A stretch of DNA of 64,000 bases from positions 1,364,001 to 1,428,000 of the forward strand of contig NZ_CP034161.1 in the NCBI RefSeq assembly GCF_003860525.1, in the 5' to 3' direction. Positions 25,034 through 34,500 of this stretch are shown piece after piece; positions within the stretch are counted from its first letter, which is position 1; every line of letters begins with the position of its first letter. This stretch comes from Epilithonimonas vandammei (GTDB lineage Bacteria; Bacteroidota; Bacteroidia; Flavobacteriales; Weeksellaceae). The notes under the pieces are model-generated. The model did not search any database, had not been told where the DNA came from, and saw nothing but the letters and a program-made list of their open reading frames with translations. A program made the translations under genes and the position numbers.

Positions 25034-26821
25034 ATGCAACAAAACAACGGATTAGACAAAAAACAACTGATTAGCTTCGGTATTTTTTCTATGATTCTTA
25101 TCGGTTTTATGTTTTATTTCCAAAACCGAAATGCACAAGCCGAACAAGAAAAGTTAGCGATAGAAGCTAAAAAAACAGAGCAGACTACAAAATCTAAACC
25201 TGCAGCAACCAACTTAAATGCAGCTACAGTAACACCTAATTCTGTTCAGAAAGTTAATCTTCAGAATGATGAGTTATCTCTTGAGTTCTCTAGTGTTGGT
25301 GGGCAATTGAGTTCTGTAAGACTGAATAAATTCGAGGCATTTGGTGGAAAACCATTGTACCTTTTTAGCAACAACAATGCGAGTTACGGTTTTCAGTTCA
25401 AAGATAAATCAGGTAAGGTTTTCAATACTAAGGATTTGGTTTTTGTACCACAAGTTGCAGGAAATGTTGTGACATTGAGTTCAAAAGTAGGGAATGCTGT
25501 TATTCAATTCATTTATACGTTGAAGCCAAAATATACATTAGATTTCCAAGTTAAAACACAAGGTTTGGCTAGCATCGTGAATGATGGTAAGGCTAATTTT
25601 GTTTGGAATTACAATGTAAGAGGTGCTGAAAAAGGACGTTCGCAGGAAGAGACTCACACCGAGTTTTCTTATGCATTCAACAATTATAAAGACTATGATT
25701 ACGACGCTCGTTCTGATATGGATGAGCCGGACGAAACACTAAACTGGATTGGTGTAAAACAACAGTTCTTCGCAGCGGTTATCGAAGCTAAAAACGGATT
25801 TACAAAATCTAAAGGTTTCCAGGAAGCTATTCCTGAAGGTGAATATTTGAAGAAATTCAATTACGATGGACAGGTAAATTTGGCTGGAAATGAGTTGAAT
25901 CAAGATTTCACTTGGTATTTTATGCCTTTGGACATCGAACTTCTTAAATCTTATGACAAAAACTTTGACGAGATTCTTCCGTTAGGTTGGTCGTTCATCG
26001 GTTCATTGAACAGATATGTTTTCATTCCGTTGTATAACTTGATTTCGGGATGGGGAATTGCAGCAGGTTGGGCAATCTTCTGGATGACGATTATTGTAAA
26101 ATTGATTTTGTCTCCGGTAATGTTCAAACAGCACAAGCTAAGTGCAATGATGAAGGTGATTCGTCCTGAGATTGATGAGGTGAATGCCAAATTCAAGGAT
26201 GCGGACCCGATGAAAAAACAGCAGGAAACAATGGCGGTTTATCGAAAGGCCGGCGTGAATCAAATGGCGGGTTGTTTACCGGCGTTGGTGCAGATTCCGT
26301 TGTTCTACGCACTATTCCGTTTCTTCCCTAATATGCTCGACCTTAGAGGGAAAAGCTTCTGGTTCGTTCCCGATTTGACAGCTTATGACGATATCATCAG
26401 TTGGGGAACCAACATTCCTTTGTTAGGAAATCACCTGAGTGTATTTGCTTTGGCTTGTACCGTTGTGATTTTGATTTATACGATTATGACTTCAGGTAAC
26501 ATTCAGCAGCCGCAACAAGAAGGGATGCCGAATATGAAAGTCTTGATGTACATCTTCCCAATCACGTTCTTGTTCTTCCTGAACAGTTCTGCGTCAGGTT
26601 TATCTTGGTATTATTTCGTATCCAATGCGATTAACATTGTAATAATCTTGGTGATTAAATATTTCATCTTGGATGAGAAGAAAATCCACGCTCAGATTCA
26701 GGAAAACAAAAAGAAAGAACCTAAGAAAGAAGGAACTTTCCAGAAAAGAATGAGAGAAATGATGGAGAAAGCGCAAGAGCAGCAAAAATTGCAAGAGCAA
26801 GCTAGAAACAAAAAGAAATAA
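25034..26821 (+). CDS. yidC: Membrane protein insertase YidC
   Basis: From ATG 25034 the protein is 595 residues, normal for Gram-negative YidC. The longer frame begins at a TTG inside the -7 box and is rejected. It has an N-terminal anchor (LISFGIFSMILIGFMFYF), a long periplasmic beta domain (~residues 75-330), and the conserved 60KD_IMP domain of five membrane helices. AGCLPALVQIPLFYALFRFF is typical of the insertase core. The C-terminus is a basic coiled tail of Lys and Gln. It inserts and folds inner-membrane proteins, alone or with Sec. A terminator follows. Confidence 0.96.
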   Translation: MQQNNGLDKKQLISFGIFSMILIGFMFYFQNRNAQAEQEKLAIEAKKTEQTTKSKPAATNLNAATVTPNSVQKVNLQNDELSLEFSSVGGQLSSVRLNKFEAFGGKPLYLFSNNNASYGFQFKDKSGKVFNTKDLVFVPQVAGNVVTLSSKVGNAVIQFIYTLKPKYTLDFQVKTQGLASIVNDGKANFVWNYNVRGAEKGRSQEETHTEFSYAFNNYKDYDYDARSDMDEPDETLNWIGVKQQFFAAVIEAKNGFTKSKGFQEAIPEGEYLKKFNYDGQVNLAGNELNQDFTWYFMPLDIELLKSYDKNFDEILPLGWSFIGSLNRYVFIPLYNLISGWGIAAGWAIFWMTIIVKLILSPVMFKQHKLSAMMKVIRPEIDEVNAKFKDADPMKKQQETMAVYRKAGVNQMAGCLPALVQIPLFYALFRFFPNMLDLRGKSFWFVPDLTAYDDIISWGTNIPLLGNHLSVFALACTVVILIYTIMTSGNIQQPQQEGMPNMKVLMYIFPITFLFFLNSSASGLSWYYFVSNAINIVIILVIKYFILDEKKIHAQIQENKKKEPKKEGTFQKRMREMMEKAQEQQKLQEQARNKKK

Positions 26822-26830
26822 ATAATAGAG

Positions 26831-26857
26831 GCGGTAATTTTTTACCGCTTTTTTTAT
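26831..26857 (+). terminator. Terminator of yidC
   Basis: GCGGTAA pairs with TTACCGC around a TTTT loop, followed by eight Ts. It begins 9 bases after the yidC stop. Confidence 0.85.
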
Positions 26858-26875
26858 TGGGGCGTCGTGCTGAAG

Positions 26876-26896
26876 TTTATCCTGAGCCTGACGAAG
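26876..26896 (-). repeat. CTTCGACAAGCTCAG-type repeat, copy 1
   Basis: On the minus strand this reads CTTCGTCAGGCTCAGGATAAA, a variant of CTTCGACAAGCTCAGGATGACA (exact copy at 42998). It touches hairpin repeat D, and GTCGTGC just to the left (26864-26870) may be part of a longer unit. Confidence 0.55.
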
Positions 26897-26955
26897 GGCT
26901 ATATCTTTTTCTGCCAAGGCTTTTCCCAATCCAGAAAAAGGATGCCGCTGCAATC
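26897..26955 (-). repeat. Hairpin repeat, copy D
   Basis: On the minus strand: GATTGCAGCGGCATCC, then CTTTTTCTG, an 18-base loop, CAGAAAAAG and ATATAGCCC. The stem is 9 bp and perfect. The left box matches GATAGCAGCGACATCC of the copy at 42836, while the inner stem bases differ but still pair. Confidence 0.65.
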
Positions 26956-27037
26956 ACTTACGCGCTGACGCCTTTGTTCACCATTTGTCAAAAATATAAT
27001 TTATCATAATTATTTGTCTTACTTTGATGAGTTTGTA

Positions 27038-27061
27038 GTCTATGCTGAGCTTGTCGAAGCA
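27038..27061 (-). repeat. CTTCGACAAGCTCAG-type repeat, copy 2
   Basis: On the minus strand the core reads GCTTCGACAAGCTCAGCATA. Fifteen bases, CTTCGACAAGCTCAG, are identical to the copies at 42998 and 49412. Confidence 0.65.
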
Positions 27062-27187
27062 TCTTTGCGAACCTTAAAATATTTTCAATAATTTCAAAAA
27101 AATCTTTGCGGACTTTGCGTTAAAAATTTACAATTTATACAGGGAAAATTCCCGAAATTTGCAACCATCAATTTTAAACCCAAAACC

Positions 27188-27850
27188 TTGAACTTAGAAT
27201 CCACTTACGAATATCTCCAACAATTCCTAACACCCGAACGTTTCCAAAAAATAGAACATTATTCCAAAGAAAGTTCAGACTTCGTTTTACCAGTGATGGA
27301 AGATATTTACCAGTTCAGAAATGCTGCGGCGATTGTTCGTTCTGTAGAAGCTTGTGGATTTCATAAAGTGGTGGCGATGGAAAAAGAGAACTACTTTGAA
27401 CCAAATTTAAAAGTCACAAAAGGTGCAGATACTTGGGTAGAAGTGGAGAAAATGCCGAGAACAATAGAATCTCTACAAAACATCAAAAATCGAGGTTATA
27501 AGATTGTAGCAGTCTCCGCTGAAAATAACGCAAAAATGCTTCCTGATTATAAAATCGAAGAACCATTAGCTTTAGTTTTCGGAACAGAGTGGGAGGGAAC
27601 TACAGATGAATTATTAGATTTCGCAGATGAGACTTTAGCGATTCCAATGTTTGGATTTACCAGAAGTTTCAACGTTTCTGTTGCCGCCGCTATCTGTATG
27701 TACGAACTCAAACAAAAACTCCTAAAATCTGATATCGATTATAAACTTTCCGAAGAAAAATTACTTCAAATGAAAATTCGCTGGGCAAAAAACTCAATTC
27801 CGAGTGGCGATATGATTTTGGAGAAATATTTGAGGGAGAATCAGATTTAA
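27188..27850 (+). CDS. trmH: TrmH-family tRNA 2'-O-methyltransferase
   Basis: The 220-residue protein has the three SPOUT motifs of TrmH: the Asn-Arg helix FRNAAAIVRS (~44-53), LALVFGTEWEG (~124-134) and IPMFGFTRSFNVSVAAAICM (~155-174). The family methylates ribose in tRNA, usually Gm18, with SAM bound in a knotted C-terminal fold. The start is TTG at 27188: there is no in-frame ATG before the first motif, and the sequence from this TTG matches a normal N-terminus. The stop overlaps the convergent rsmE stop. Confidence 0.88.
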   Translation: MNLESTYEYLQQFLTPERFQKIEHYSKESSDFVLPVMEDIYQFRNAAAIVRSVEACGFHKVVAMEKENYFEPNLKVTKGADTWVEVEKMPRTIESLQNIKNRGYKIVAVSAENNAKMLPDYKIEEPLALVFGTEWEGTTDELLDFADETLAIPMFGFTRSFNVSVAAAICMYELKQKLLKSDIDYKLSEEKLLQMKIRWAKNSIPSGDMILEKYLRENQI

Positions 27851-28539
27851 AACATCTTATCATAATTCCAAGCTGCAACAAAAATTCCTGCAGTTTCTGT
27901 TCGTAATCTTTGATTTCCTAATGAAACCGCTTTAATTCCTTTTTCTGCTAATAATTGAATTTCTTTATCCGAAAAATCACCTTCCGGTCCAATTAGAAAA
28001 GTATAATTTTCAAGATTTGGAATGTCGTTCAAGTTAATTCTTTTCAAATTCTCATTACAATGGGCAACAAAAGTATTTTCTGGATTAAGGTTTTTCATAT
28101 AGTCAGAAAACTTAATCAAATCATTGACTTTCGGAAAATGAAATCTGTGACTTTGTTTTGAAGCTCCAATAGCTTGTTTCCGCAATTTTTCGATGCTGAT
28201 ATTCTTGCGTTCGGTTTTTTCTGTTAATATAAAACTGATTTCTGAGATGCCCATTTCCACAGCTTTTTCAACAAAAAATTCGATTCTGTCGATGTTTTTT
28301 GTTGGTGCAATTGCGATATGAAGTTTTGGTGAAAAATCGGGAAGATTTTCTTTGATTTCAGAAACGTCTAATGAAACTTTTTTACCTTCGAAAACCAGAT
28401 TGCCTTTCGCCAGATTTCCGTGGCCATCGGTTACGAAAATTTCTTCGCCTTCTCGCATTCTTAGAACTTTGGTGATGTGTTGTTGTTCATCAGAATCAAT
28501 CAATATTTCAGGGAAAATCTGTCCAAAGAAAAGTTTCAT
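27847..28539 (-). CDS. rsmE: 16S rRNA m3U1498 methyltransferase RsmE
   Basis: I start at the ATG ending at 28539 (KLFFGQIFPE), nine codons inside the open frame, giving 230 residues, normal for RsmE. An N-terminal PUA-like domain (HITKVLRMREGEEIFVTDG) precedes a SPOUT domain with FLIGPEGDFSDKE and LGNQRLRTETA. It methylates N3 of U1498 in 16S rRNA. It converges on trmH, and the two stop codons share two bases within TTTAA, so neither gene can have its own terminator between them. Confidence 0.93.
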   Translation of the reverse strand: MKLFFGQIFPEILIDSDEQQHITKVLRMREGEEIFVTDGHGNLAKGNLVFEGKKVSLDVSEIKENLPDFSPKLHIAIAPTKNIDRIEFFVEKAVEMGISEISFILTEKTERKNISIEKLRKQAIGASKQSHRFHFPKVNDLIKFSDYMKNLNPENTFVAHCNENLKRINLNDIPNLENYTFLIGPEGDFSDKEIQLLAEKGIKAVSLGNQRLRTETAGIFVAAWNYDKMF

Positions 28540-28560
28540 ATTATATTTGATTTTATATTG

Positions 28561-28660
28561 AACCACATAGGCACATAAGTTTTTTCAGGATAAAAAAGTT
28601 TAAATAGCTATTTCTACTTTTCTATTTCAAAATTCTTACAACTATCGTGTCTATGTGGTT
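28561..28660. repeat. 100-bp inverted-repeat element ending in AACCACATAG
   Basis: AACCACATAG (28561-28570) has an exact inverted copy, CTATGTGGTT, at 28651-28660. Pairing continues inward as GCAC against GTGT with few mismatches. The 80-base middle is A/T-rich with no reading frame. It lies directly upstream of rsmE and looks like a small non-coding dispersed repeat. Confidence 0.5.
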
Positions 28661-28677
28661 TTGAAATTTCACATTGT

Positions 28678-29559
28678 TTATTTTTTAGTAGGCTTTACAG
28701 CTGAAATTATTTTCTTGCCAACTGTTGCCAACAAAACCGCAACCAGTCCGAAAACAATTCCTAATCCGAATTTCGAAAAGATATTTTCCGGAAGTAAGTG
28801 ATGAATATAATCAATGTTGTGAAGGAAAATCTCGCCAGAAACTAATAACAAGGCAATAGTTCCAACAACGCCAAGAATTTTGATAACGATTGGTAAAGCC
28901 TTGATCAAAACTTGTCCAAGACCGGAGAAAAAACCTTTGTTTCCGGACTTTTTCATTAAGAAAAATCCAGCGTCATCCATTCTTACAATCAAGGCTACAA
29001 TTCCGTAAACGCCTATTGTTGCAATAATAGCTACAAACGAAACGCTCAAGATTTGTGTCAAAAGGGGATGTTGTTTTTCGATTACAGTTCCTAATGCAAT
29101 GATGACAATTTCCAAAGAAAGAATAAAATCGGTTTTTATAGCAGAACTGATTTTTGATTTTTCAGAGTTCTCATCTTCTTCTGGTAAAGAGCTTTCTTCT
29201 ACAACCTCGTGTCCTTTTTTGTTTCTGTGGAAAAGAAATTCGATAATTTTTTCAACGCCTTCGTAAGCCAAATAAATCCCACCAAGAACCAAAATATAAG
29301 TAATTGCTGGTTCATAAAGCCATTTGAGTAAAAATATAATTGGAATAATAATCAGCTTGTTGATGAAAGATCCTTTGGTAATAGCCCAAAGAACAGGGAT
29401 TTCTCGTGAGGAAAGAAAACCAGTTGCTTTTTCCGCATTCACGGCAAGGTCGTCGCCGAGGATTCCGGCAGTTTTTTTAGTTGCTAATTTGCTGGTAACT
29501 GCGATATCGTCCATCAGCGCGCCGATATCGTCTAAGATTGCAAAGAATCCTGAAGCCAT
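28678..29559 (-). CDS. DUF808-family inner-membrane protein
   Basis: The 293-residue protein matches the DUF808 (YedI-like) family from its first residues: GFFAILDDIGALMDDIAV, then KKTAGILGDDLAVNAEKA. About seven hydrophobic segments follow, with a charged loop in the middle (EVVEESSLPEEDENSEKS). The family's role is unknown. It ends in a basic tail and is about the usual length. No operon partner is evident: 110 bases of repeat separate it from rsmE. Confidence 0.88.
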   Translation of the reverse strand: MASGFFAILDDIGALMDDIAVTSKLATKKTAGILGDDLAVNAEKATGFLSSREIPVLWAITKGSFINKLIIIPIIFLLKWLYEPAITYILVLGGIYLAYEGVEKIIEFLFHRNKKGHEVVEESSLPEEDENSEKSKISSAIKTDFILSLEIVIIALGTVIEKQHPLLTQILSVSFVAIIATIGVYGIVALIVRMDDAGFFLMKKSGNKGFFSGLGQVLIKALPIVIKILGVVGTIALLLVSGEIFLHNIDYIHHLLPENIFSKFGLGIVFGLVAVLLATVGKKIISAVKPTKK

Positions 29560-29632
29560 AACTTTTTATTTTATACAAAAATAAGTTTTAAACTTTAAAA
29601 TTCAATGGTTAAAATGGATGTGCGAATTATTT

Positions 29633-30049
29633 TTATTTGATGTTTTTAAATGCAATCTCATTCTCACTAATAAAAGCCACGCCGGTTTTGATTGTGGTAT
29701 AGATATCTGTGTCACATTCTCGCAAAGAACACATATAGATTTCTTCTACCCAAGTGTTGCTGAGGAAGATTAAATTGAGATATTCGTTTTTTCTTAAATT
29801 ATTTTTGATGGAAAGATAGTCGCCTTCTTTGGGTTCATAATCAAAGCTGAAAATATTCTCGGAATTAATCATCTCAATAATTTCTTCCTTGATTGTTTGC
29901 AGATAACCTGTCTCGGAACCGATTAAGTCAAAATCCTCAGCTGCATCAGAAGTTTCTGTTTTGCCGGTAATGGTTTCCAGGATCCAGTAAAATTTAGACT
30001 TATTTCTGGCTTGTTTTTCAAGGATTTTTTCTTCGAGGAGTATTTTCAT
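29633..30049 (-). CDS. Hypothetical protein
   Basis: I do not recognise this 138-residue protein. It is acidic, without a signal peptide or membrane segment, and has mixed helix and strand character. A central stretch (EPKEGDYLSIKNNLRKNEYL) and the C-terminal TTIKTGVAFISENEIAFKN are its most structured parts. It starts four bases after the stop of the next gene upstream, so both are probably translated from one mRNA with tsaD. Small acidic proteins in such pairs are sometimes immunity proteins, but nothing here shows a toxin. Confidence 0.7.
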   Translation of the reverse strand: MKILLEEKILEKQARNKSKFYWILETITGKTETSDAAEDFDLIGSETGYLQTIKEEIIEMINSENIFSFDYEPKEGDYLSIKNNLRKNEYLNLIFLSNTWVEEIYMCSLRECDTDIYTTIKTGVAFISENEIAFKNIK

Positions 30050-30053
30050 AGAG

Positions 30054-30527
30054 TTAATTTATTCTAAATCCTTGACTGAATTTTTGAAGTTCAATAGCTT
30101 CTTCAAAATAATGTTTAAATTTTTCAGAAAGATTTTTTTCTTTAAATTTTAGAATTGTGTATCCACTATCAAAAGCAATAATTTCTACAATTGATTGAGG
30201 AATTAAAAAAGTATTTTCTTTCCAAACTTCATCACTTTCACAAGATAGTTTTATAATATTTTCTGTACGTATTTCATAATCATTTTTTACAGCAGCTATA
30301 ATTCCCCAAACTATTTGAGTATCACTAATCATTAAAGATTCAAATTCATTTTTATCTAGAAAAAAATAATCTGTATCATAATTCAAAGGAATTTGGGAAT
30401 CGGTTAAAAATTCAACATCAGTAATTATCCATTTATAATCCAGTAATTCAGACCAAATTGGCTTTAGAATTTCTTTCAAGTCAGTATGGTATTTAATTTT
30501 TTTTGAATGTTTAATAACCCAGTTCAT
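30054..30527 (-). CDS. Hypothetical protein
   Basis: This 157-residue soluble protein is not recognised. It has an N-terminal helix with tryptophans (LKPIWSELLDYKWIITDVE), an acidic middle and a C-terminal helix (KHYFEEAIELQKF). It lies 21 bases downstream of tsaD and 4 bases upstream of another unknown gene. The trio looks like an operon, although tsaD normally has no such partners. Its base composition is more A/T-rich than tsaD, which hints at separate origin. Confidence 0.7.
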   Translation of the reverse strand: MNWVIKHSKKIKYHTDLKEILKPIWSELLDYKWIITDVEFLTDSQIPLNYDTDYFFLDKNEFESLMISDTQIVWGIIAAVKNDYEIRTENIIKLSCESDEVWKENTFLIPQSIVEIIAFDSGYTILKFKEKNLSEKFKHYFEEAIELQKFSQGFRIN

Positions 30528-30548
30528 TTATGAAAACCTAATCTATTC

Positions 30549-31565
30549 TTACAAATCATACTTCGCAGTAGCCGTTGTTCTAATATCCGTAAACTCGCCA
30601 CGCTCATATTTCAGTTTCGCTACCATTGCAATCATAGCGGCATTATCTGTGGTGTATTCGAATTTTGGGATGAAGATATTCCAACCGAGTTTTTTACGAT
30701 TAGCTTCCATATATTGTCGTAAACCAGAATTGGCAGAAACGCCTCCGGCAATCGCAATATCGTTGATGTTAAGTTCTTTCGCCGCTTTTTCCAGTTTGTC
30801 CATCAAAATTTCAATGATTGATTTCTGAACAGAGGCACAAAGGTCATTCAGATTATCCTTAATAAAATCCGGATCTTTCCTTACTTCCTTCTGGATAAAA
30901 TATAAAACAGACGTTTTTATTCCGCTGAAAGAATAATCATAAGCTTCCATTTTCGGTTTGTTGAATTGGAAAGCGTCGGGATTTCCATCTTTAGCTAATC
31001 TATCCACAATTGGTCCGGCAGGATAATCGAGATCGAAGATTTTTCCGATTTTGTCAAACGCTTCGCCTGCGGCATCATCAATGGTTTTTCCGATAATTTC
31101 CATATCGAAGTAATCCTTAACCAAAACAATCATTGTATGACCACCGGAAACCGTTAAACATAGAAACGGAAATGTGGGCGGTGTAGGATTAGCATCTTCA
31201 ATAAAATGGGCGAGAATATGCGCCTGCAAATGGTTGACTTCTATCAGCGGAACGTCCAGACTCATCGCAAGTGATTTTGCAAAAGAGGTTCCGACCAAGA
31301 GTGAACCCAAAAGTCCGGGACCCCGTGTGAAACCAATCGCACAAATCTCATTTTGTTGTATATTTGCTTTTGAGAATGCTTTCTCCACAACAGGGATGAT
31401 GTTTTGCTGATGCGCTCTGGAAGCCAGTTCCGGAACCACGCCACCATATTCATTATGGATTTGCTGGTTAGCAGCGATGTTGGAAAGGATTTTATTATCC
31501 TGGATTACTGCTGCGGACGTGTCATCGCAAGACGATTCTATACCTAAAATAATTGAACTGCTCAT
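30549..31565 (-). CDS. tsaD: tRNA t6A37 threonylcarbamoyltransferase TsaD
   Basis: The 338-residue protein begins ILGIESSCDDTSAAV and has the metal-binding HxxxH (His112 and His116) of the Kae1/TsaD family, plus SGGHTMIVL and GGVSANSGLR for ATP binding. It transfers the threonylcarbamoyl group from TC-AMP to A37 of ANN-decoding tRNAs, together with TsaB and TsaE. Those partner genes are not in the window. Its start codon is 6 bases from the tamB start on the opposite strand, so its promoter lies inside tamB. Confidence 0.96.
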   Translation of the reverse strand: MSSSIILGIESSCDDTSAAVIQDNKILSNIAANQQIHNEYGGVVPELASRAHQQNIIPVVEKAFSKANIQQNEICAIGFTRGPGLLGSLLVGTSFAKSLAMSLDVPLIEVNHLQAHILAHFIEDANPTPPTFPFLCLTVSGGHTMIVLVKDYFDMEIIGKTIDDAAGEAFDKIGKIFDLDYPAGPIVDRLAKDGNPDAFQFNKPKMEAYDYSFSGIKTSVLYFIQKEVRKDPDFIKDNLNDLCASVQKSIIEILMDKLEKAAKELNINDIAIAGGVSANSGLRQYMEANRKKLGWNIFIPKFEYTTDNAAMIAMVAKLKYERGEFTDIRTTATAKYDL

Positions 31566-31571
31566 AACTAA

Positions 31572-34500
31572 ATGGCAAAGTTAGAAAATAAAAATACAAA
31601 TAACCAAAATCCAAAAGCTGACCAACCTATCAGCAAGAAGAAAAGCCCGCTTCTCCTCAGGATTATCAGCTATATATTTTTCACAATTCTCGGTCTTATC
31701 ATATTGATATTGGTCGCTATTAATCTTCCTGTTACAAAACGGTACATTGCCAATCAGGCCATTGATATGCTGAACAATGACTTTAAAATGGGAATGAGGA
31801 TTGAAGATATTGATGTTAATTTCTTGGGTGATGTCACCATAAAAGGACTGACGCTAAAAGATTACAAGAATTATGATTTTGTAAAAGCAAAAGAACTTAG
31901 GGTGGCGTCTGACTGGTTTGCGTTGGCATTCAACACCAGAGATATAAAATTCAATCAGGCAGTTATTATAGATCCTGTCATCAGAGTCATCACTTACAAA
32001 GGGGACAGCATCAGTAATTTTGTTCGTTATGTGGATAATTTCGATGATGGGAAACCTCGAAATCCAAATAAAAAGCCCTTTAAAATGGGGATGAAAATTG
32101 ATCTGATTAACGGAGTGGCAAGTATTGTTAATAAAAATCATCCGGGGGAAGCAGGCCGATGGCTGGACGCCAGAAAAGTGAACTTGAATGTTACCTCTCT
32201 TCGAGTGGAAGGTTCTAATGTTTTTGCTGATATCAGAAATTTTAACTTTATCACCAAACGTTACGGTAAAGAACACATTGTCGATACTTTTTCTACCAAT
32301 TTTGAACTGACAAAAAAACATCTCAAGTTAGGAAATCTGACCTTCAATACCAATTATTCCCTTTTGCAAGGTGAAGCGATTCTTAATCTTGATCCGAAGA
32401 CAAAATTTGCAGATTTTGGAAATAAGGTCAATTGGGATTTGAAAATGATTCCCGGAAGCCAGATCAGCGGCTATGATTTTAGCTATTTTGTTCCGGACTG
32501 GGACAATTATACACCGATTAATATTTCCGGAACGATGACCGGTCCATTGAATAATTTTACATTAAATAATTTTTTGATTCGATCCCAGGAAATTAATCTC
32601 AATACTAATAAAATGAGTATATCCGGTGTTTTGGATAAGAAATTTTTTATTGAAAGTAAGAATGTTTCCGCAGATTTTACCTACAAAGGTCTGAAAGCGA
32701 CTTTGCCGAAATTTATCTCTTCCAAGCTCGGAAATTTTGCGGATGATTTCGGAAGGCTCAAATATAACGGATCTGTAAAAGTTAATCCGAAACAGATTTT
32801 TTCCAGTGGTAATCTAATCACCGGAATTGGCCAAGCGAAGATGAAGGATTTCAATTTGGTTGATTATAGCACAAAACGCCCTAGATATAAAGGTTATGTT
32901 GAGGTTAAAGATCTGAATGTAACTGCACTGACCAAAAATAAGCAGGTTGGGCTAATCTCGGGAAAATTCAATATTCAGGGTGAAGGTTTTGATGTGAATA
33001 CAATGTATGTTAAAACCTCTTCCAGTGTTAATCATATTGATCTGATGGGCAAGAGTCTTAACAATATTTCTATAGACGGTGTTCTCAATAAAAAAAGATT
33101 CACAGGGAATATTTTAGCTAATGACCCTAATGCAAAGGGAAATTTTAAAGGAATCGTAGATTTCAGTACCAAAAGATTATTTGCAGATTTTACTGCCGAT
33201 ATCAGATATCTTAATCTGAAATATTTTGGCATTTCGGCAGGAGAAACTAATGCCGTTAGCGGATTGGTAGCCGGAAAAATTTCGATGACCAATCTAAATG
33301 ATCTGAATCTCGATACTAGCATAACAAATCTGGTTCTGAATTCTCCTGCTCAAAAGCTTCATATTCCTGATTCCAGGCTTAAGGCTTATTTTGAAAACGG
33401 AAACAGAATAGTTTCAGTAGATGCGCCTGGAGCTGTCAACGGGAGATTGTCCGGTAGATTTAACCTTGAGGAGATTGGAAATATGATTAGCAATAGCATT
33501 AACAAAATATTGGTTGGGAATCCTCCGAAAAAAACATATAACGGTCAATATTTTAATTTTGAATTGGATGTAAAACAAGGTCTTGTTTCTTTTTTTGTGC
33601 CGGATCTCAAATTGCCGGGGGGTGCGAAAGTTTCCGGTAACTATACAGGAGCGACCAATGATCTCGTACTAAGCGCAGATGCAAGCAAGATCAAATACAT
33701 ATTGGCTAACAAAAGAGAACTTACGGAAGCTGAAAAATTTTTAGCTGAAACTGATGCGACATTCCAACCAGATCTCAATAAAGCGAAAGACAGCACAATG
33801 ATTGACAGCCTGAGGCTGAGAATTAATACAGCTGATATTAACCAGCAGTTGCTGGCAACTGTGAAAAGAGGCCAATATGGAAACAAAGTGTTTCAGGACG
33901 TGAAGCTCACGGCTACGAATGAGAACGGCCAATTGCTTAGAATTGGAACCGAATTTAAACTGGGCAGTCCCGATGATGAGACTGCAAATGAAATGAAGGA
34001 ATATACCGTTAATATCAATCAGACAACTAATCCCGCGGGAGATTATGTGTTTCGTTTTGAGCCAACTACGGTCAAATTCAATGGCGTGGCTTGGACTGTT
34101 GATACGAGTCCGGAACTGAATCATTCTATAACTTACCGAAAGAAAGAAAAAGATGTTTTAATTCAGAACCTACGGGTTTTTTCTGATGATAGTGAACTGC
34201 TCGTAAAAACTGCTGATTTTAAATCTGGAAAAGATTTTACTGCTAATGCAGAGGTTAAAAATTTTGATATTTCCAAGCTCCTGGCTTTCGGGAAAGATAG
34301 CAATTCTATGGATATCAAAGGAACGGCTAATGGAACTGTACAAATCAGAAAATCCGGAGAGAATCTGGAACCTTTGATTGATTTGAATGTGGAAAATATC
34401 TTTATGAATGGTAAAGAAATGGGTAATCTTGAAACAAAAATTACCAAAAGCGAAAAACCGAATGTTTTTGATGTAAGCATACAAGCTTTGTCTTCTGAAT

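Larger units (their letters stand above)
26822..27187. other. Repeat-rich spacer between yidC and trmH
   Basis: No gene is visible in these 366 bases. In order they hold the yidC terminator, a CTTCGACAAGCTCAG-type repeat, hairpin repeat D, a second CTTCGACAAGCTCAG-type repeat, and a stretch with CTTTGCG three times (27063-27119), in the form CTTTGCGAACC and CTTTGCGGACTTTGCG. GAAATTTG at 27154-27161 is a near match to a -7 box for trmH. Confidence 0.6.
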
